A DNA stretch of 64,000 nucleotides, taken from assembly GCF_020497125.1 (NCBI RefSeq), contig NC_059075.1, forward strand, positions 110,957,222-111,021,221, read 5' to 3'. The notes below the pieces were generated by a model. The model was not told where the DNA came from. It ran no database searches and saw only the letters and a program-made list of their open reading frames with translations. Made by a program: the position numbers and the translations under genes. Positions 47,201 through 58,949 of the stretch are shown here, in pieces (position 1 is the first letter of the stretch; the number at the start of each line of letters is the position of its first letter). The stretch is from Mauremys mutica. Lineage: Eukaryota; Chordata; Testudines; Geoemydidae.

Positions 47201-47767
47201 CTCAGAATCAGCCTCTGAGCACGGGGCATAACAAGGCTACACAACTGTCTCAATAAGGCAGTAACGAGTGCAGATCCCCAGAAGCACTGGAGGCATCCAT
47301 TTGCAATCCATTTAGCTATTATCTTTAATACAGTGCTTATGAAATTCCTAGGCACCAATAACAGGCAGCATATGTCATCCCCGTATCATGGCACTTATCA
47401 TCGTTATTTTGTTGCCTTGACTGATAGTGAACGTATATGACTGTACTTTGTAATCTGCATGAAGTGCGTCTCACTAGCAAGCATTATTATTCATGCAGCA
47501 ACCGAAAGCTTTGATTACAGCAACCGTTCCAGCATCACCTGTTAAATTCTTTGCCATATGAAGGGCATAAAGGATATAAAGTCCTTCAAACACCATTGCC
47601 CCTAGGATCCTAGATTTCCCCCAAAACACCTCTAGTATCAGACTTTTAGTTATGAGTACATTGATCCTGCTCTCCCCACACCAGTGCATGTTCAAACAGA
47701 AGCACTTGAACATGCAAATGCTGGGGTTTGTGGGTGTACGCATTTAGCCCAGAGCTGAAAACTTAAG

Positions 47768-47853
47768 GCCAGTTTGTCAGCCGGTGTAGATCACCATAGC
47801 TCCATTAACTTCAATGGAGCTACACCAGTTTATACCAGCTGACAATCAGGCCC
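47768..47853. repeat. Short hairpin repeat (best copy of a family)
   Basis: GGCCAGTTTGTCAGCCGGTG and CATAGCTCCATT on the left are answered by AATGGAGCTACACCAG and CAGCTGACAATCAGGCCC on the right. Further members lie at 56031-56106, 33051-33127 and 30675-30762. Confidence 0.8.
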
Positions 47854-47854
47854 A

Positions 47855-49185
47855 AGTCTTCAGACTTCTAAAAGGAAAAGTTGATTGACCAAAGCTGACA
47901 GTCTGGAGACAATCGCACCAGCATTCCAGTGTCTTGGGAATGACTCTTTCAGCAAGAGGCCCAATTAACTCACTCTGACTCACACCAGGGGATTGCACAA
48001 AGCCCTTCTCATGGGAAATGACAACCGTGCCCAATCCTTCTTACTGCAGTTCCGTTCATTCCTCCCACATTCCAAACTGTTCTCTCCTTCCAGTGCCCCA
48101 CATCAAAACCACTACATGGCAAGCTCTGTCCTGAGAGGCAGGGACTCCCTTTAGAGCTAAGCAATGCAGCTTTTAAAAACCCTGATACCACAAAGCACTT
48201 AAGCACACTCCCCATTCATCAAAACACTTAGGTGTATGCTTAATTGTAAGCGTGTGTTTATGTCCCCTTGACTTCAGCAGCACTTAAGCATTTGCTTACG
48301 CACTTTCCTTAGTAGCAGCCTAATGGTCTGATCCAAAGCCCACTGATGTCAATGGGAGTCTTCCAGTGGGCTTTGAGTCTGGCCCCAACTGACCAAATGG
48401 ACTGTTGCTGAGCAACGAGATACACTGGCCCTCACCATTCTCTGAGTACAAGCTGCTACCTCTGCCATCCTGAGAGTCTGTGGATTTGAGAGACCTTGTT
48501 TATTTACATTATAGATTTTGAAGCAAAGAGAGACTAACGTAAAAGTTTTGTTGCAGTTGATTCCCTGCTGCCTGCCTGTCTGTTTTGATTTCTACTTGAC
48601 ATCTGAGGAGCTGCAATTTATGGATAATTTTACTCGGTTATTTATGCTGTTTTTTTCCTCCTTGTTTGTGCCAAACACTTGGAGGAAGAGTGATGAGATG
48701 ATAGCTCTTGACAGCTTTCAGGGCTTGCGGTGATGTGAAATAAAACAAAAACAAAACCACTAACGGGGCTGCTTTTGATAGCTTTCCTGTGTTCAGGAAG
48801 GCTCCAAAATTGTTGTGGTTAAAGGAGATACTAATCACTGAAACAAAAGAGCGTCAGAAAGACTGTGGCAGTGGTGTGATATATTGGCAAATAAATACAA
48901 GCCCTTATTGAGTTCATGTGGCAGGTGAGAGACAGGACCTGCTTATCACAGATGATGCCATATGCCAGATTTCTGATTATGGCTTCACTCATTCTCCTTT
49001 GAATTAAAAAATTTATAACATTTTGCCCAATTATTTTTGATGTACCATTCCTTTGCCAATGGCACCCCAAAAATTAATCTCAAGACAAGATCTGAAACTG
49101 ATCACAGCTCATCTTAGCAAGGTTTTGTTTCCATAATTATATACGTTATCCTTCTGTAGCACATTTCCTTCAAAAACCTGACAGT
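47855..49185. other. Intronic sequence with short fold-back repeats
   Basis: The stretch at 48195-48312 is a fold-back built on ACTTAAGCA words. The stretch at 48328-48385 is another (AAAGCCCACTGATGTCAATG / GTCTTCCAGTGGGCTTTGAG). No gene was found. Confidence 0.45.
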
Positions 49186-49192
49186 ACTCAGA

Positions 49193-49350
49193 GGAGAAAG
49201 ATAATTTTGTGGTTAAAGCACTGCACTGGGACCCAGGAGATTTGGGTTCAATTCTTGGCTCTGCCACACACTTCCTGTTGTGAATCTTAGACAAGTCGCT
49301 TGATGTCTCTTTGCCGTAGTTTGCCAACTGTAAATTGGGGATGACAATCC
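49193..49350 (+). repeat. tRNA-derived CORE/MIR-like SINE
   Basis: TTGTGGTTAAAGCACTGCAC, TTGGGTTCAATTCTTGGCTC and CAACTGTAAATTGGGGATGA occur in the usual order. Confidence 0.83.
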
Positions 49351-49479
49351 TTCTGTTATCCATGTTGTCTATTTTTGTAGAAGATTGACAGCTGCTCAGA
49401 GCAGACTGTTTCTAACTATGGATATGCACAGTGACGAGGACAACTAGGCCTTGATCTTGGCTGGACTTTCTTGGCACTA

Positions 49480-49860
49480 CTATAATACACATAATAAAGC
49501 ATTTCACAAAGATTAGCTAACCCCCTCAACACCCCAAATGGGATAGAGATTATTACTACACCTCTACCTCGATATAACGCTGTCCTTGGAGCCAAAAAAT
49601 CTTACCGCGTTATAGGTGAAACCGTGTTATATTGAACTTGCTTTGATCCACTGGAGTGTGCAGCCCCACCCCCCTGGAGCACTGCTTTACCGTGTTGCAT
49701 CCAAATTCATGTTATATCAGGCGGTGTTATATCGAGGTAGCGGTGTACCTACTTATTATCCCCAAGCGTAACCTTTGACAGAGAGAGGTTAAGGGATATA
49801 ACTGTGGTCCAAGGGTCACTAGCAGACCTAGGAAGGAAATGTAGGGGCTTGAATCTACTC
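49480..49860 (-). repeat. SINE, antisense, split by a mariner-type MITE
   Basis: One part lies at 49480-49558 (AAAGCATTTCACAAAGATTA ... GGGATAGAGATTATTA). The rest lies at 49746-49860 (TTATTATCCCCAAGCGTAAC ... GGTTAAGGGATATAAC). Confidence 0.78.
49559..49745. mobile_element. Tc1/mariner-type MITE
   Basis: The ends are CACCTCTACCTCGATATAAC and GTTATATCGAGGTAGCGGTG, with TA on each side (49557-49558, 49746-49747), the target duplication of mariner elements. It is 187 bp, non-coding, and sits inside a SINE. Confidence 0.93.
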
Positions 49861-49864
49861 TCAC

Positions 49865-52800
49865 TGAGCCCAAGAGAGAATCCAGAGAAACTCCACTGAA
49901 CACAATTTCACCAGTGTAAATCTGGCTGTGTATGTGATCAGTCTACAGTCCTAGGAGTCCTGACACTCACGTCCTGTGCTCAAATGACTAGACAACATCT
50001 TTTTCCAATAGTCCCAGCCATGAGATCTCAGCCATGCTTGGACCAGGAATGCATAATTACTAACTTCACGCAGGTGGCAGACACCACTCTTCAGTGTGCC
50101 TTGCTCGCCAGATCTCAGCTGAGAGACAGGGTACCAAATTACGCCTCACTGTATTTAACAATGCCTTGCATGAGAGAACACACTGTGGTCTCTTCACTGT
50201 GTGTTGCTAAACTAATAATGGAATTTAACTCCTTGTGTGCCTATAGCCCACAGCACACAATAGGTCCTTGGAAGCAGCATACACATTAGGACTAGATGAA
50301 CAGTAAGAATCTAGCCTACTTCAGGAGCTATAGGGCTTACAGTGCCTGTAGAGAGACATCTATGTTTTAATACAAAATAGGCCCATTGTTCAAAACAATG
50401 GCTAATGCTGCTGGGAGACTCCCCAGAGATGTAATGTGCACATATCAAACTGTGGGCCCAGTTCACCAATCCAACCCTTGTACACTAGGTACCAATTATG
50501 CTGAAGTCAGTGGAGTTCTAGGGAAGTGAATTGAGCCTGCAAAAAAGGAGAATTAGGCCCCGCATGTTTGTGCAGCGAGTCTTGCATGCTGTGCAAACTG
50601 CAAGAACAAAGAGAAAATGATTTAAGTGTGCTCCTTTTGTGCATAAGCAAAAAGAGAGGAAAGAGCTCAATAGCTGTGTCTGTACCAGGCTCCTCCAAGC
50701 TGGCTCCAACTGCACTCATTCCTTGGCCTCTTTGAAGGGGACCAGAGGTATATGATATTCATCAGTTGTAGAAGGAGCAAATACTGAAAAAAATCAGTAA
50801 GAGCCCCTTTTCTTCACACCCTCCTCCCCCGCTTTCCTTTTCCTCTTAAAATAGCAGTGAGCAGTTTCTTGCCTGGAGCTTTAGAATATGCCCAGCCAAA
50901 ACCCCTCTCTTGCACAATCAGAAAGAAACTAGAAGCATCTACGTTAAGTTTACATGACATTAAAAGGACCACCTCGTCCCAACTGAGAGACTCCCCACTC
51001 TCAGCTTAGACACTCAGAACATCCACAGCAGGACATCCAGAAGGCAAATAGACTCAGCTTCTGTCAGGAGCAAATTCCAGAGTGAAGAGCGCTCCACTGA
51101 ACATGCCCAGCACTCAGCCCTCAATTACATAAGCCTAGGGACTCTCACATCAAGCTCTCCAGCAGGTTCAACTACCTGGCTAAAATGCTGGGAGAAAAGT
51201 GCTCCCTGAAATAATTTGCACCAAAACTAATCAAAATGAATATTCTGAACTGCACCTAGAAACAAACTGGCAGCTAGTGCACCCTCTAGTGAGCTGGAGT
51301 CCTGTGTTCCCTGCAAGATGTACTGCTAAGTAAGGGCTGGATTGAAATCTTGTAAATCCAGCCTGAGGAAGGAACCACACTTCCTCAGGAGCAGAGCCCA
51401 GCATATTGTGAGTCAGAGTCGCAGTCCCTTTCCTGCTTCCCCCATGCTCCTGGCGGAGGGAAGTCATTTCTGTCAGCCCTTTTGCAGGCACAGGTTGCTC
51501 CCCCTCTGCGCCAGCTCTGATGCATGGACTGTTGCATTGCATGGGAGTGGAACCAAATATCTACCCACACCCTGGCCATAGCCACCCACTGCCTGCCAAC
51601 CTGCACAAGAGAGAAAGCAACATCTTAGTGGCAATTGCTCTCCCTTCTGCACAGGTTTCAGTGATATGGGTAGACCATGCAACTGAATAAGGGGGATCTT
51701 TATGTCCCTTCCTCCCCTGCATAGCCATGCAGCAGGGCTCATAACTGAGTCCTAAGTAGCTAGGTGCATTCAGTACCACCAAATGGTCTTCAAGTTTAGT
51801 TCCAAGTACCGTGCATGGTTTAGTCTGGTGGTGACAAAGGCATGGACAGTTATAGCAAGGTTCAAAACTGAAGGTAACATCCCACTAAGCAAGCAAAGAT
51901 AAAATCTCTCTCTCTCTCTGACACACACACACACACTCTCTCTCTCTTTGGGTGGGAAAACGGCCTGTAGAATTAGATCTTTAGAATAATTCTAATGGGT
52001 TAGAAAATAAATTATTCAGGCTTCAGCACATACGTTTAAAATTGATCTTACAGCACTGTCAACAAAAGTAATTCCAAGCAGCCCCAGATACATGCATGCA
52101 ACTGGAGGAATTAATTCTGCATCTACAGCTACTCGCTTACGATATAGTGGGAGAAATTGCCTCATTGTTCATCATAATAGCCCTGGTGTCCTTAAGTGAT
52201 TTTTTATTGGTTTTATTGCATAGAAAATGCATCTAATCAAGGATTTTCATGTTGTATCTGATTAGGATCAACACACCCTATCTCATCGTTTAGACAGATG
52301 TTCTTTTGCATTTAAAAAAAAATCAACTGATATTGGTCGTACATTACGCTCAGATTATTTGGTTTTGCAGTAAAACTAATTCACATATTCAGATATTATT
52401 ATTATTTGTGTTTATAAACTAACAGGCGAATCGTGTTAGCCTCTTAGAATCACACTGGCTATAAAGTCATTTCCTGAATGCATACGCTATCACCGCTTTA
52501 ACTACAAAGCAGAATAAAAGTATACAATGGAACAGTAATGTCACAGTATTAACATTGTTAGTAATAGTTATTGGCCTAAATAACGTAAGGCATACCTAAG
52601 CTATTGTTCCCTTTATTCCTCCAACAGCTCTGGTTTGTCACAGACATATTCAAAAGAAATGAGAACCCTTCGTTATAAAACAGCTTCTTCCTCTGTGCTG
52701 ATCACAACTTGTTAGAGAAGTACATGTGGGGGACCTGCCAGTGGTTAATCCAGATGAGGTGACACTTTAGAGGTTATCTATTATGGAGAAGTAAGGGTTT

Positions 52801-53125
52801 GGGAGGGGGCCACACAACTGACTAGCTCTTCCTTTGGGAAATCAGCAATTAAGCACAAGTGGAATATGTCGGGTGGACTCAGTCAGATAGCCTTGTGGAC
52901 ATTTGTCCATCCCACAAAAATCTCACTGGAGTGTGGCACTTGTTTGTTCAGTGTGGACCTAGGACTGAAATAGCAGAGCATGTCAATATGGCATGAATGG
53001 GATGCTTTCGAAGAACTGCTGGGGAAGGTGACAACACATACAGGCCTCCATACCTACATTCAGCTAACACTATGTCTCTTACTTTCCAAGCTCTGAAATT
53101 CACCAAATGTTATGGAAAAGAGGGG
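49865..53125. other. Intronic sequence without assigned repeats apart from a microsatellite
   Basis: No gene was found. Overlapping minus-strand frames between 51231 and 51782 lack any recognisable domain or splice context. Confidence 0.4.
51905..51948. repeat. Compound microsatellite (TC)n(AC)n(TC)n
   Basis: A pure TC run is followed by an AC run and another TC run over 44 bp. Confidence 0.95.
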
Positions 53126-53127
53126 AA

Positions 53128-53425
53128 GGACAGTCATCTGGTTAAGGGTATGAATTGAGACCTAGGAGATCTGGGTTCAATTCCCTGCTCTTCCACAGAA
53201 TGACTGTGGGAAAATTACTTAATCTCTCAGTGCCTTGACTCACCATCTATAAAATAAGCATAATAATCCTTTCTCCCACCTCTTGTTTAATTAGATTGTA
53301 TGGGCAGGAGAGGGACTGGTTTTTACTGTGTGTATTTACAGTACCTAAAACAATGGGACCCTGATCGTCTCTGGGGCTTTTAGCAATAATAGTAAGTAAG
53401 TAAATAAATAAATAAACAAACAACG
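53128..53425 (+). repeat. Full-length tRNA-derived SINE with AAAT tail
   Basis: TCTGGTTAAGGGTATGAATT, GATCTGGGTTCAATTCCCTG, TTACAGTACCTAAAACAATG and a TAAGTAAGTAAATAAATAAA tail are all present in order. Confidence 0.88.
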
Positions 53426-53429
53426 AAAT

Positions 53430-55205
53430 ACATAAAATTAGAAAAAGATTCTGAAAATGTTTTGGTTAGTGGGGACATGATCCTTTCCTTCATCCCCTGA
53501 GCTTGAGCTCTTATCTCTTTTGCAGAGTTCAACAGATCTAGCAACTGTTTCCTGGCTACATCAAAATTTATTTAAAACATCCATACTAGAGCAAAATTCT
53601 CCATGTAACACACTGAGAACTGGATTATTCTATTCAGATACTGCCCTGAATAGGGAGTTGCGTGAACTTCATTGCCTGTGGGAGCTGAGGGAGGGATTGT
53701 CTCTCAAACCAGCACAATACCTGTCTGAATATCAGGGAGTGAAGACAATTCCATCCTATGTTATTGAGGTTCTTAGACCATGCCCATCACTAGGTCATCT
53801 GAATGCCTTCCAGTGATACTATCCTTTAGTGCAGGCTCTACCCATTCTTGTGCTCTACAGACCATTGGGAGGAGGGAGCAAGGCTTCTGAAGTCTCTTTC
53901 ATGCTCTTGAGGGTGAATGGAGCTAGCAGTCCCTTGCACTTCCCAGGTTTAGATACTCCAGTTCCCCTGGCCCTTGTGTAAGGTTCCTTTTCCTCTCATT
54001 CTGGGCATCGCCACGAGGGCAAGGGACAATCTGGGTCTAAAGTGTTGGCTGCAATGAGATTGACTTGGTTTGGAAAGATCACTACAACAGAACAGTTAAA
54101 GGTATCAATTGCCCTGCTCACACAGAGCAGAAGAGCCATTTTGAGGTGAAGGCCTAAATAGATACCCTAGGGGAAAATAAAAGCCTGAGTATTTCAGACA
54201 AATGATAATACAAGCCCCACCCTCCTTCCCTCCTCACCACCAGTTTGAATGTGAACTTTCTAGTGCAATTTTAATTTCTTGCTTCATTCGTCTAGCACCA
54301 GCCTATTCTCAGGGGTGGGGGGCTGCAGACATGCAATTAGTTAAACCGCTCCTAATCCTGCTACTCGCCTAGCTTTAATTCAGCTCTGATTGTTGCACCT
54401 GGGAGAATGCTACTCTTCTTAAATCAAACAACAGAAATCCCCAATGTAATTAGCTACAAATCAAAATCTCTCTCTTTCTTGCTCAGATCCATTAGGCATA
54501 TAAACCATATTTCCTTACAGATGGGCACAGGAATCCAATGGAGGTTTGTCTTACTCCAAAATTACCAGTGGTGAGGGAGTCCTCTACTGGCCTGACACGC
54601 AGACAATTTGTTACAATTTCTGCACTTTTGATCTGTGACAGTTGCAAGCATATGCTAGATGAGGTGCCTACAAGAAATGGATTCCAGTTTCATCATTGAT
54701 TCTGAGAGTCACTCTCTGAACTAGAAACAATACTTGCACCAAATGCGTTCTGCACTCGAGTCATGATACACTGAACAGATCAAAGGAATTTTAACTGTGA
54801 GCCTTTTAAACACACAATTCTTCCTCCTTTCTACTGCTGTCACCCCTGCTTCAACCCCTTGGGTGAGCGTTTCAAAACAGCTTAAGGGAGCTGGATGCAT
54901 GGGGCAGATCCTCAGTGTATATGAGGATAGCTCATTCATTCATAGCTCCATTGCCCCACAATTCCTATGAAAATCAATGGGAAGTGGCTATCCAAATCCT
55001 CTAGGCAGTTATGAAGATATCTGCTCTTATTTTAAAGTACTGGGCAGCCTTTCTAGAGCGATGTTAATGCTCATGTGAACAGGAATGCTTCAGGAGGGCT
55101 GGTGGAGCACAGTGAATGAAAGTCCTACCCTTTCCACAATAAAATCAGCCACGTTTGCAAATGAAAATGAGTCTGGTAGTCTCAATATAATTCCTGGTGA
55201 ACATC
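53430..55205. other. Intronic sequence without recognised features
   Basis: Neither a gene nor a clear repeat was seen. The 98-aa frame at 53520-53816 has no recognisable domain. Confidence 0.4.
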
Positions 55206-55214
55206 TATCTAGGG

Positions 55215-55327
55215 CAGTGGTTTTCAACCAGCGGTCCACAGACTATGTCTTAGATTTTCAAAGGGGTCTGCACCTCCATTCAAAAAATTTTAGGGGTCTG
55301 CAAATGAAAAAATGTTGAAAACCATTG
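55215..55327. mobile_element. Short hAT-type MITE
   Basis: The ends are CAGTGGTTTTCAACC and GTTGAAAACCATTG. The 8-bp flanks are ATCTAGGG and GTCTACGG, with two differences. A GGGGTCTGCA word is repeated inside. Confidence 0.83.
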
Positions 55328-56030
55328 GTCTACGGGCACAACACAGCATAAGTGTCTCTAGTGTATTTCAGCCCAGGATTGCAACAATAGGATGTACCAC
55401 TTGAGCTGTAGGGGAAAATTTTGCAATGTGCAAGGCTGCTCTAAATAGGACTGTAGCCTGGGCAATCCATTCCTCACTAAATTCACTTTAGCTTGTACTT
55501 CCATTGCTTCCAAAACACACACTGCCTCAGCTCAGAACAAAAGTGCCAACTCTACCCGGCATGGAGCTGATAATTCCATGTCAATAACGCGTCACAATGC
55601 AGATATGCCTCTACTACCAGGTTCAGGGCTTCATTTTAAAAACAAAATATATTTCTTGCTGGATTTTTTTTATGTTGGTATTTTATTTTGCTTGGTTGTC
55701 ATTTTATGTTGCTGTTGTCTTGTTACACTGAGATTCCTGCAACCCCTAGGTAAGGACTTTCAGATGGATAGGACTGAGTTAGGCACAGAGCATTACAGCT
55801 GCCACTCCTTGCAGTTCTGCAGATGATAAACAGAGCACAGGGATTAAAAATTAAAAGCTCTATGAAACTAAATCTTTGGCCTGCCATCCCACTTCCTTTT
55901 CATCTGGTTGAAAAATGAATTCATAACAGCAAAAAGCTACAATTTGCAATGCTGATAAAACTCTGAGCTTGAAACATGGGCCATTATTTACATACGCACC
56001 AGACAAACTCCTTCAAAAGTTACTAGTTTA

Positions 56031-56106
56031 GATCCTCAGCTGGGATAAATCAGTGTGGCTCCAATGAAATCACTGCACTAATTTACATCAGCTGAGGATC
56101 TGGCCC
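56031..56106. repeat. Short hairpin repeat
   Basis: GATCCTCAGCTGGGATAAAT is answered by ATTTACATCAGCTGAGGATC. It belongs to the same family as 47768-47853. Confidence 0.85.
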
Positions 56107-56109
56107 ATG

Positions 56110-57765
56110 GTGTTGTCTTAAACATCAATACCTTGAATGGCAGGGTAATGTGCTGCTTTCCCTGTTTCTGAAATGAACCTCCTGCCCAGCAGTGCAATCT
56201 GGTGCTTTCCATTGTGCTGAGCATTAATTGAAAGGGAAGTTCAGTGGGTCATTATCCATGGTCCTGAAATCTATTATCCCGCATAGTAGTGCAATGTGTC
56301 TTATTCCAGGTTTGTGGAGTGGAAGGGCTTGTTTGTTTGTTGTTTATCTGGAGTTTACTGCAGAGTACACCGACTACTTATACCTGTGATCCTGAACTGT
56401 ATCAAGTCTGTCACAACAACATCCTGCTCTCTGCATCCTTGATCCTCAGTGCCCTTTCTGGCAGCATAATCTGTTGTCATCTGTTCCAAGCAATGCATCT
56501 CTGCAATTTATATTATTTTATTTCCTTTTAATCAAATGTAGCCCATAAGTTAAGCTTTCTTTCGGGAGCTTTGGTATTTGCCAGGCTAATACACCATGCT
56601 AAGCATTTTCTTGTCAGTCCTAAAAATTCTACAAATAATTCAGCAGGCCACTAAAAGGACCTTTGTTTTGATAGTATCAATAACAGCCACATTTAAAATT
56701 ACACTTTTCTAGTTTCCATTGGTGAAGTAATGTCCTCTCCAGAAATTCATTACTCTTCTTCTGCCTAATTAACCTTCCAAGTTGCACTCCTGTATAATCA
56801 AAGAAATATATTTGAGTACAAATAGTGACATCAAAATAAAGGAAAGGAAATTAGAATGCTGTGTTTATGTTCCTATTGGGAAAGTGTACCAGAGGTTATT
56901 AGGTTGATCTCTGATGTATTAGTAGCATTCCTCTAAGGTAGGTTCATTCCTCTAAGATATATTCCCCATGTCAATTGCATTTGCAAGCAGAACAAAACTA
57001 CAATACCTGTAACTTAATCATATCCAATCCAAAAATGTATGTGGTGTTCCTTGTACAAAAACTTATTGAAGCTGTCTTGGTTGGGGCTCAGAGACCCCAA
57101 TTCAGCAGAGCAATTAATCACATGCTTAAGTCCATCCTTGTTCAGCAAAGCATTTCATCATGTTAAGTACCATTGACTTTAATTAGTAATTTCTGTAGTA
57201 TGCTTAATTGCACCATACTGCAAAGCATATCAATGACTGAGGATGCAAAAATGCAGAAAGATAACAGATGAAGATGGCCTACAGTGGCAGTGTTACACAT
57301 GAAAGATTAAAAAATTATCTCAGAGTGGTTTGAAATTGATACTTATCAATGCCACGAGTATCTAATTTGGAAATTTGCCTAAACTTTAATTCACATGGAG
57401 GTATGATAAGTAATAACAACTTAACTGAAAATGCAAAGCAAATGCATGTATTAGAACGAGATCTAAAATGAGTAAGAACTGAGAAAAAGATTATACGTCT
57501 GCTTCAGGTTCTAGTTTTAATTGATGCAAAATTGAAAATGTTAAAGCTTATTCATCTGCTCCTCAAATGTCATTTCCAAATCCACCTGGGATGGTCATAA
57601 TGAAATCAGTATAGTTGGAAAGAGAGAGATGTGTACAAGCTCTGAAATCTGAATCCAACAGAGGAAGTGAATGCTGTTTTGAAAAGGCAAACAGAATTGG
57701 AAGGATACAGGTTGTGGTCTGGAGCTCCTATGTTCTGAAACGTGATCCAAAAGGTCTCAAACACA
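56110..57765. other. Intronic sequence, mostly unassigned
   Basis: The stretch at 57090-57235 is a fold-back with AATTAATCACATGCTTAAGT and GTATGCTTAATTGCACCATA arms. No gene was found. Confidence 0.4.
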
Positions 57766-57769
57766 GTCT

Positions 57770-57960
57770 TTAAAATAACACAAAACAGTGTAATGACACC
57801 ACTGCAAATGTTGGCAAGGCCACATCTGGACATCTGTGTCCAGTTCTGGTCAGTCACTTTAAAAAAGCCATAGCAGAGGAGATTGAAAAGAGAAATGAAA
57901 ACTATGGGATTTAAGGTATGAGATGGACTTACACATAATGCAAAAAGCATGATGGTTGCA
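57770..57960 (+). mobile_element. Old CR1 fragment
   Basis: AAGGCCACATCTGGACATCT, GTGTCCAGTTCTGGTCAGTC and GAGGAGATTGAAAAGAGAAA follow the CR1 ORF2 region upstream of its C-terminus. It is decayed and has no frame. Confidence 0.75.
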
Positions 57961-58009
57961 AAGGAGATGAACTAGAGGGGACTTACAGGATCCTGCAGTA
58001 TGCTGAAAG

Positions 58010-58440
58010 GAAGAATGGTCCAGTGATTGGGGCAGCAGCCTGAGAGTCAAGAGACCCAGGTTCAAATCCCTATTCTGCTACAGACTTCTTAGGCTACGTT
58101 TACACTATGAGCTAGGGGTTTAATTCCCAGCTTGCATACACATGCTAGTCTGAGTGTAAAGAGTAGTGTAGCAGTGGCACAGATTAGCAGTACAAACCCA
58201 CCTGAACACTTTAGGTACATACTTGGCTTTGCTAAGATGGGCCTGTGCTACTGTGGCTATGCTATTTATACTTGTGCTAGCATGAGTATGTGTAGGTGAG
58301 CTAGGAATCACACCCCTCGCTCATAATATAGACCTAGACTTAGTGTGACCTAGGGCAAGTCGTTCATTATCATTTGTAAAATAGCACTTTCCTCTCTCAC
58401 AGGGCTAACGTGAGGATTAATACACTAAAATGATAAGTTG
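58010..58440 (+). repeat. SINE split by a Harbinger-type MITE
   Basis: The head is at 58010-58091 (GGTCCAGTGATTGGGGCAGC, CAGGTTCAAATCCCTATTCT). The body resumes at 58340-58440 (GTGACCTAGGGCAAGTCGTT, GGCTAACGTGAGGATTAATA). Confidence 0.85.
58092..58339. mobile_element. Harbinger-type MITE with TTA duplication
   Basis: The ends GGCTACGTTTACACTATGAG and CTCATAATATAGACCTAGAC are imperfect inverted repeats. TTA lies on both sides (58089-58091, 58340-58342). It is 248 bp and lies inside a SINE. Confidence 0.9.
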
Positions 58441-58863
58441 CTCAGATAGTGGGGGACACACAAGTTCCTAAGATTAGTAGATGGAGAATCATGAAGGGTA
58501 CAGGAACAACTGACAGAGTCCCTCCTTTTTACCTTCACTCAAAATATAAGAGTAAGTAGTGACTTGATTATCTTTTAAAAGGCAGCATATACCGAACAAA
58601 TAAACTCAAACATTAATTTATGATGAATGTACAATCATAGAATACAATATAGAATTATTCAGATACTATAGGGCTGAGGGCTTCAGAAAACTTTATCCTG
58701 GATGTAGGTATAATAAAAATTAAAAAGCAAAGTTGATTTTAACTATAAAAAAGAAAAAAAAATACTGCCACTGTAAAGAGCATGCTGAAAAATTCTGAAA
58801 TCCTCTTCAAAAAGAGAGTCTTATATATAAACCCAGGTTTGATTTGCAAACATGTCTGAATAA

Positions 58864-58944
58864 AAGGCAGAAGGGCATGCTGCTGTCCTTAGTCCTGAAG
58901 TAGAAAGCAGACCAGCATGCTGCTCTCCTTAGTGCTGAAATATA
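58864..58944. repeat. Two-copy 40-bp tandem duplication
   Basis: The word GCATGCTGCT recurs with a 40-bp offset (58875 and 58915), each followed by a TCCTTAGTnCTGAA block. The copies differ at several bases. Confidence 0.85.
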
Positions 58945-58949
58945 GGAGG

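Noticed and set aside
51231..51782. Overlapping minus-strand frames of 73-103 codons
   Set aside because: No domain, no repeat signature and no splice context support them; chance frames are the simplest explanation.
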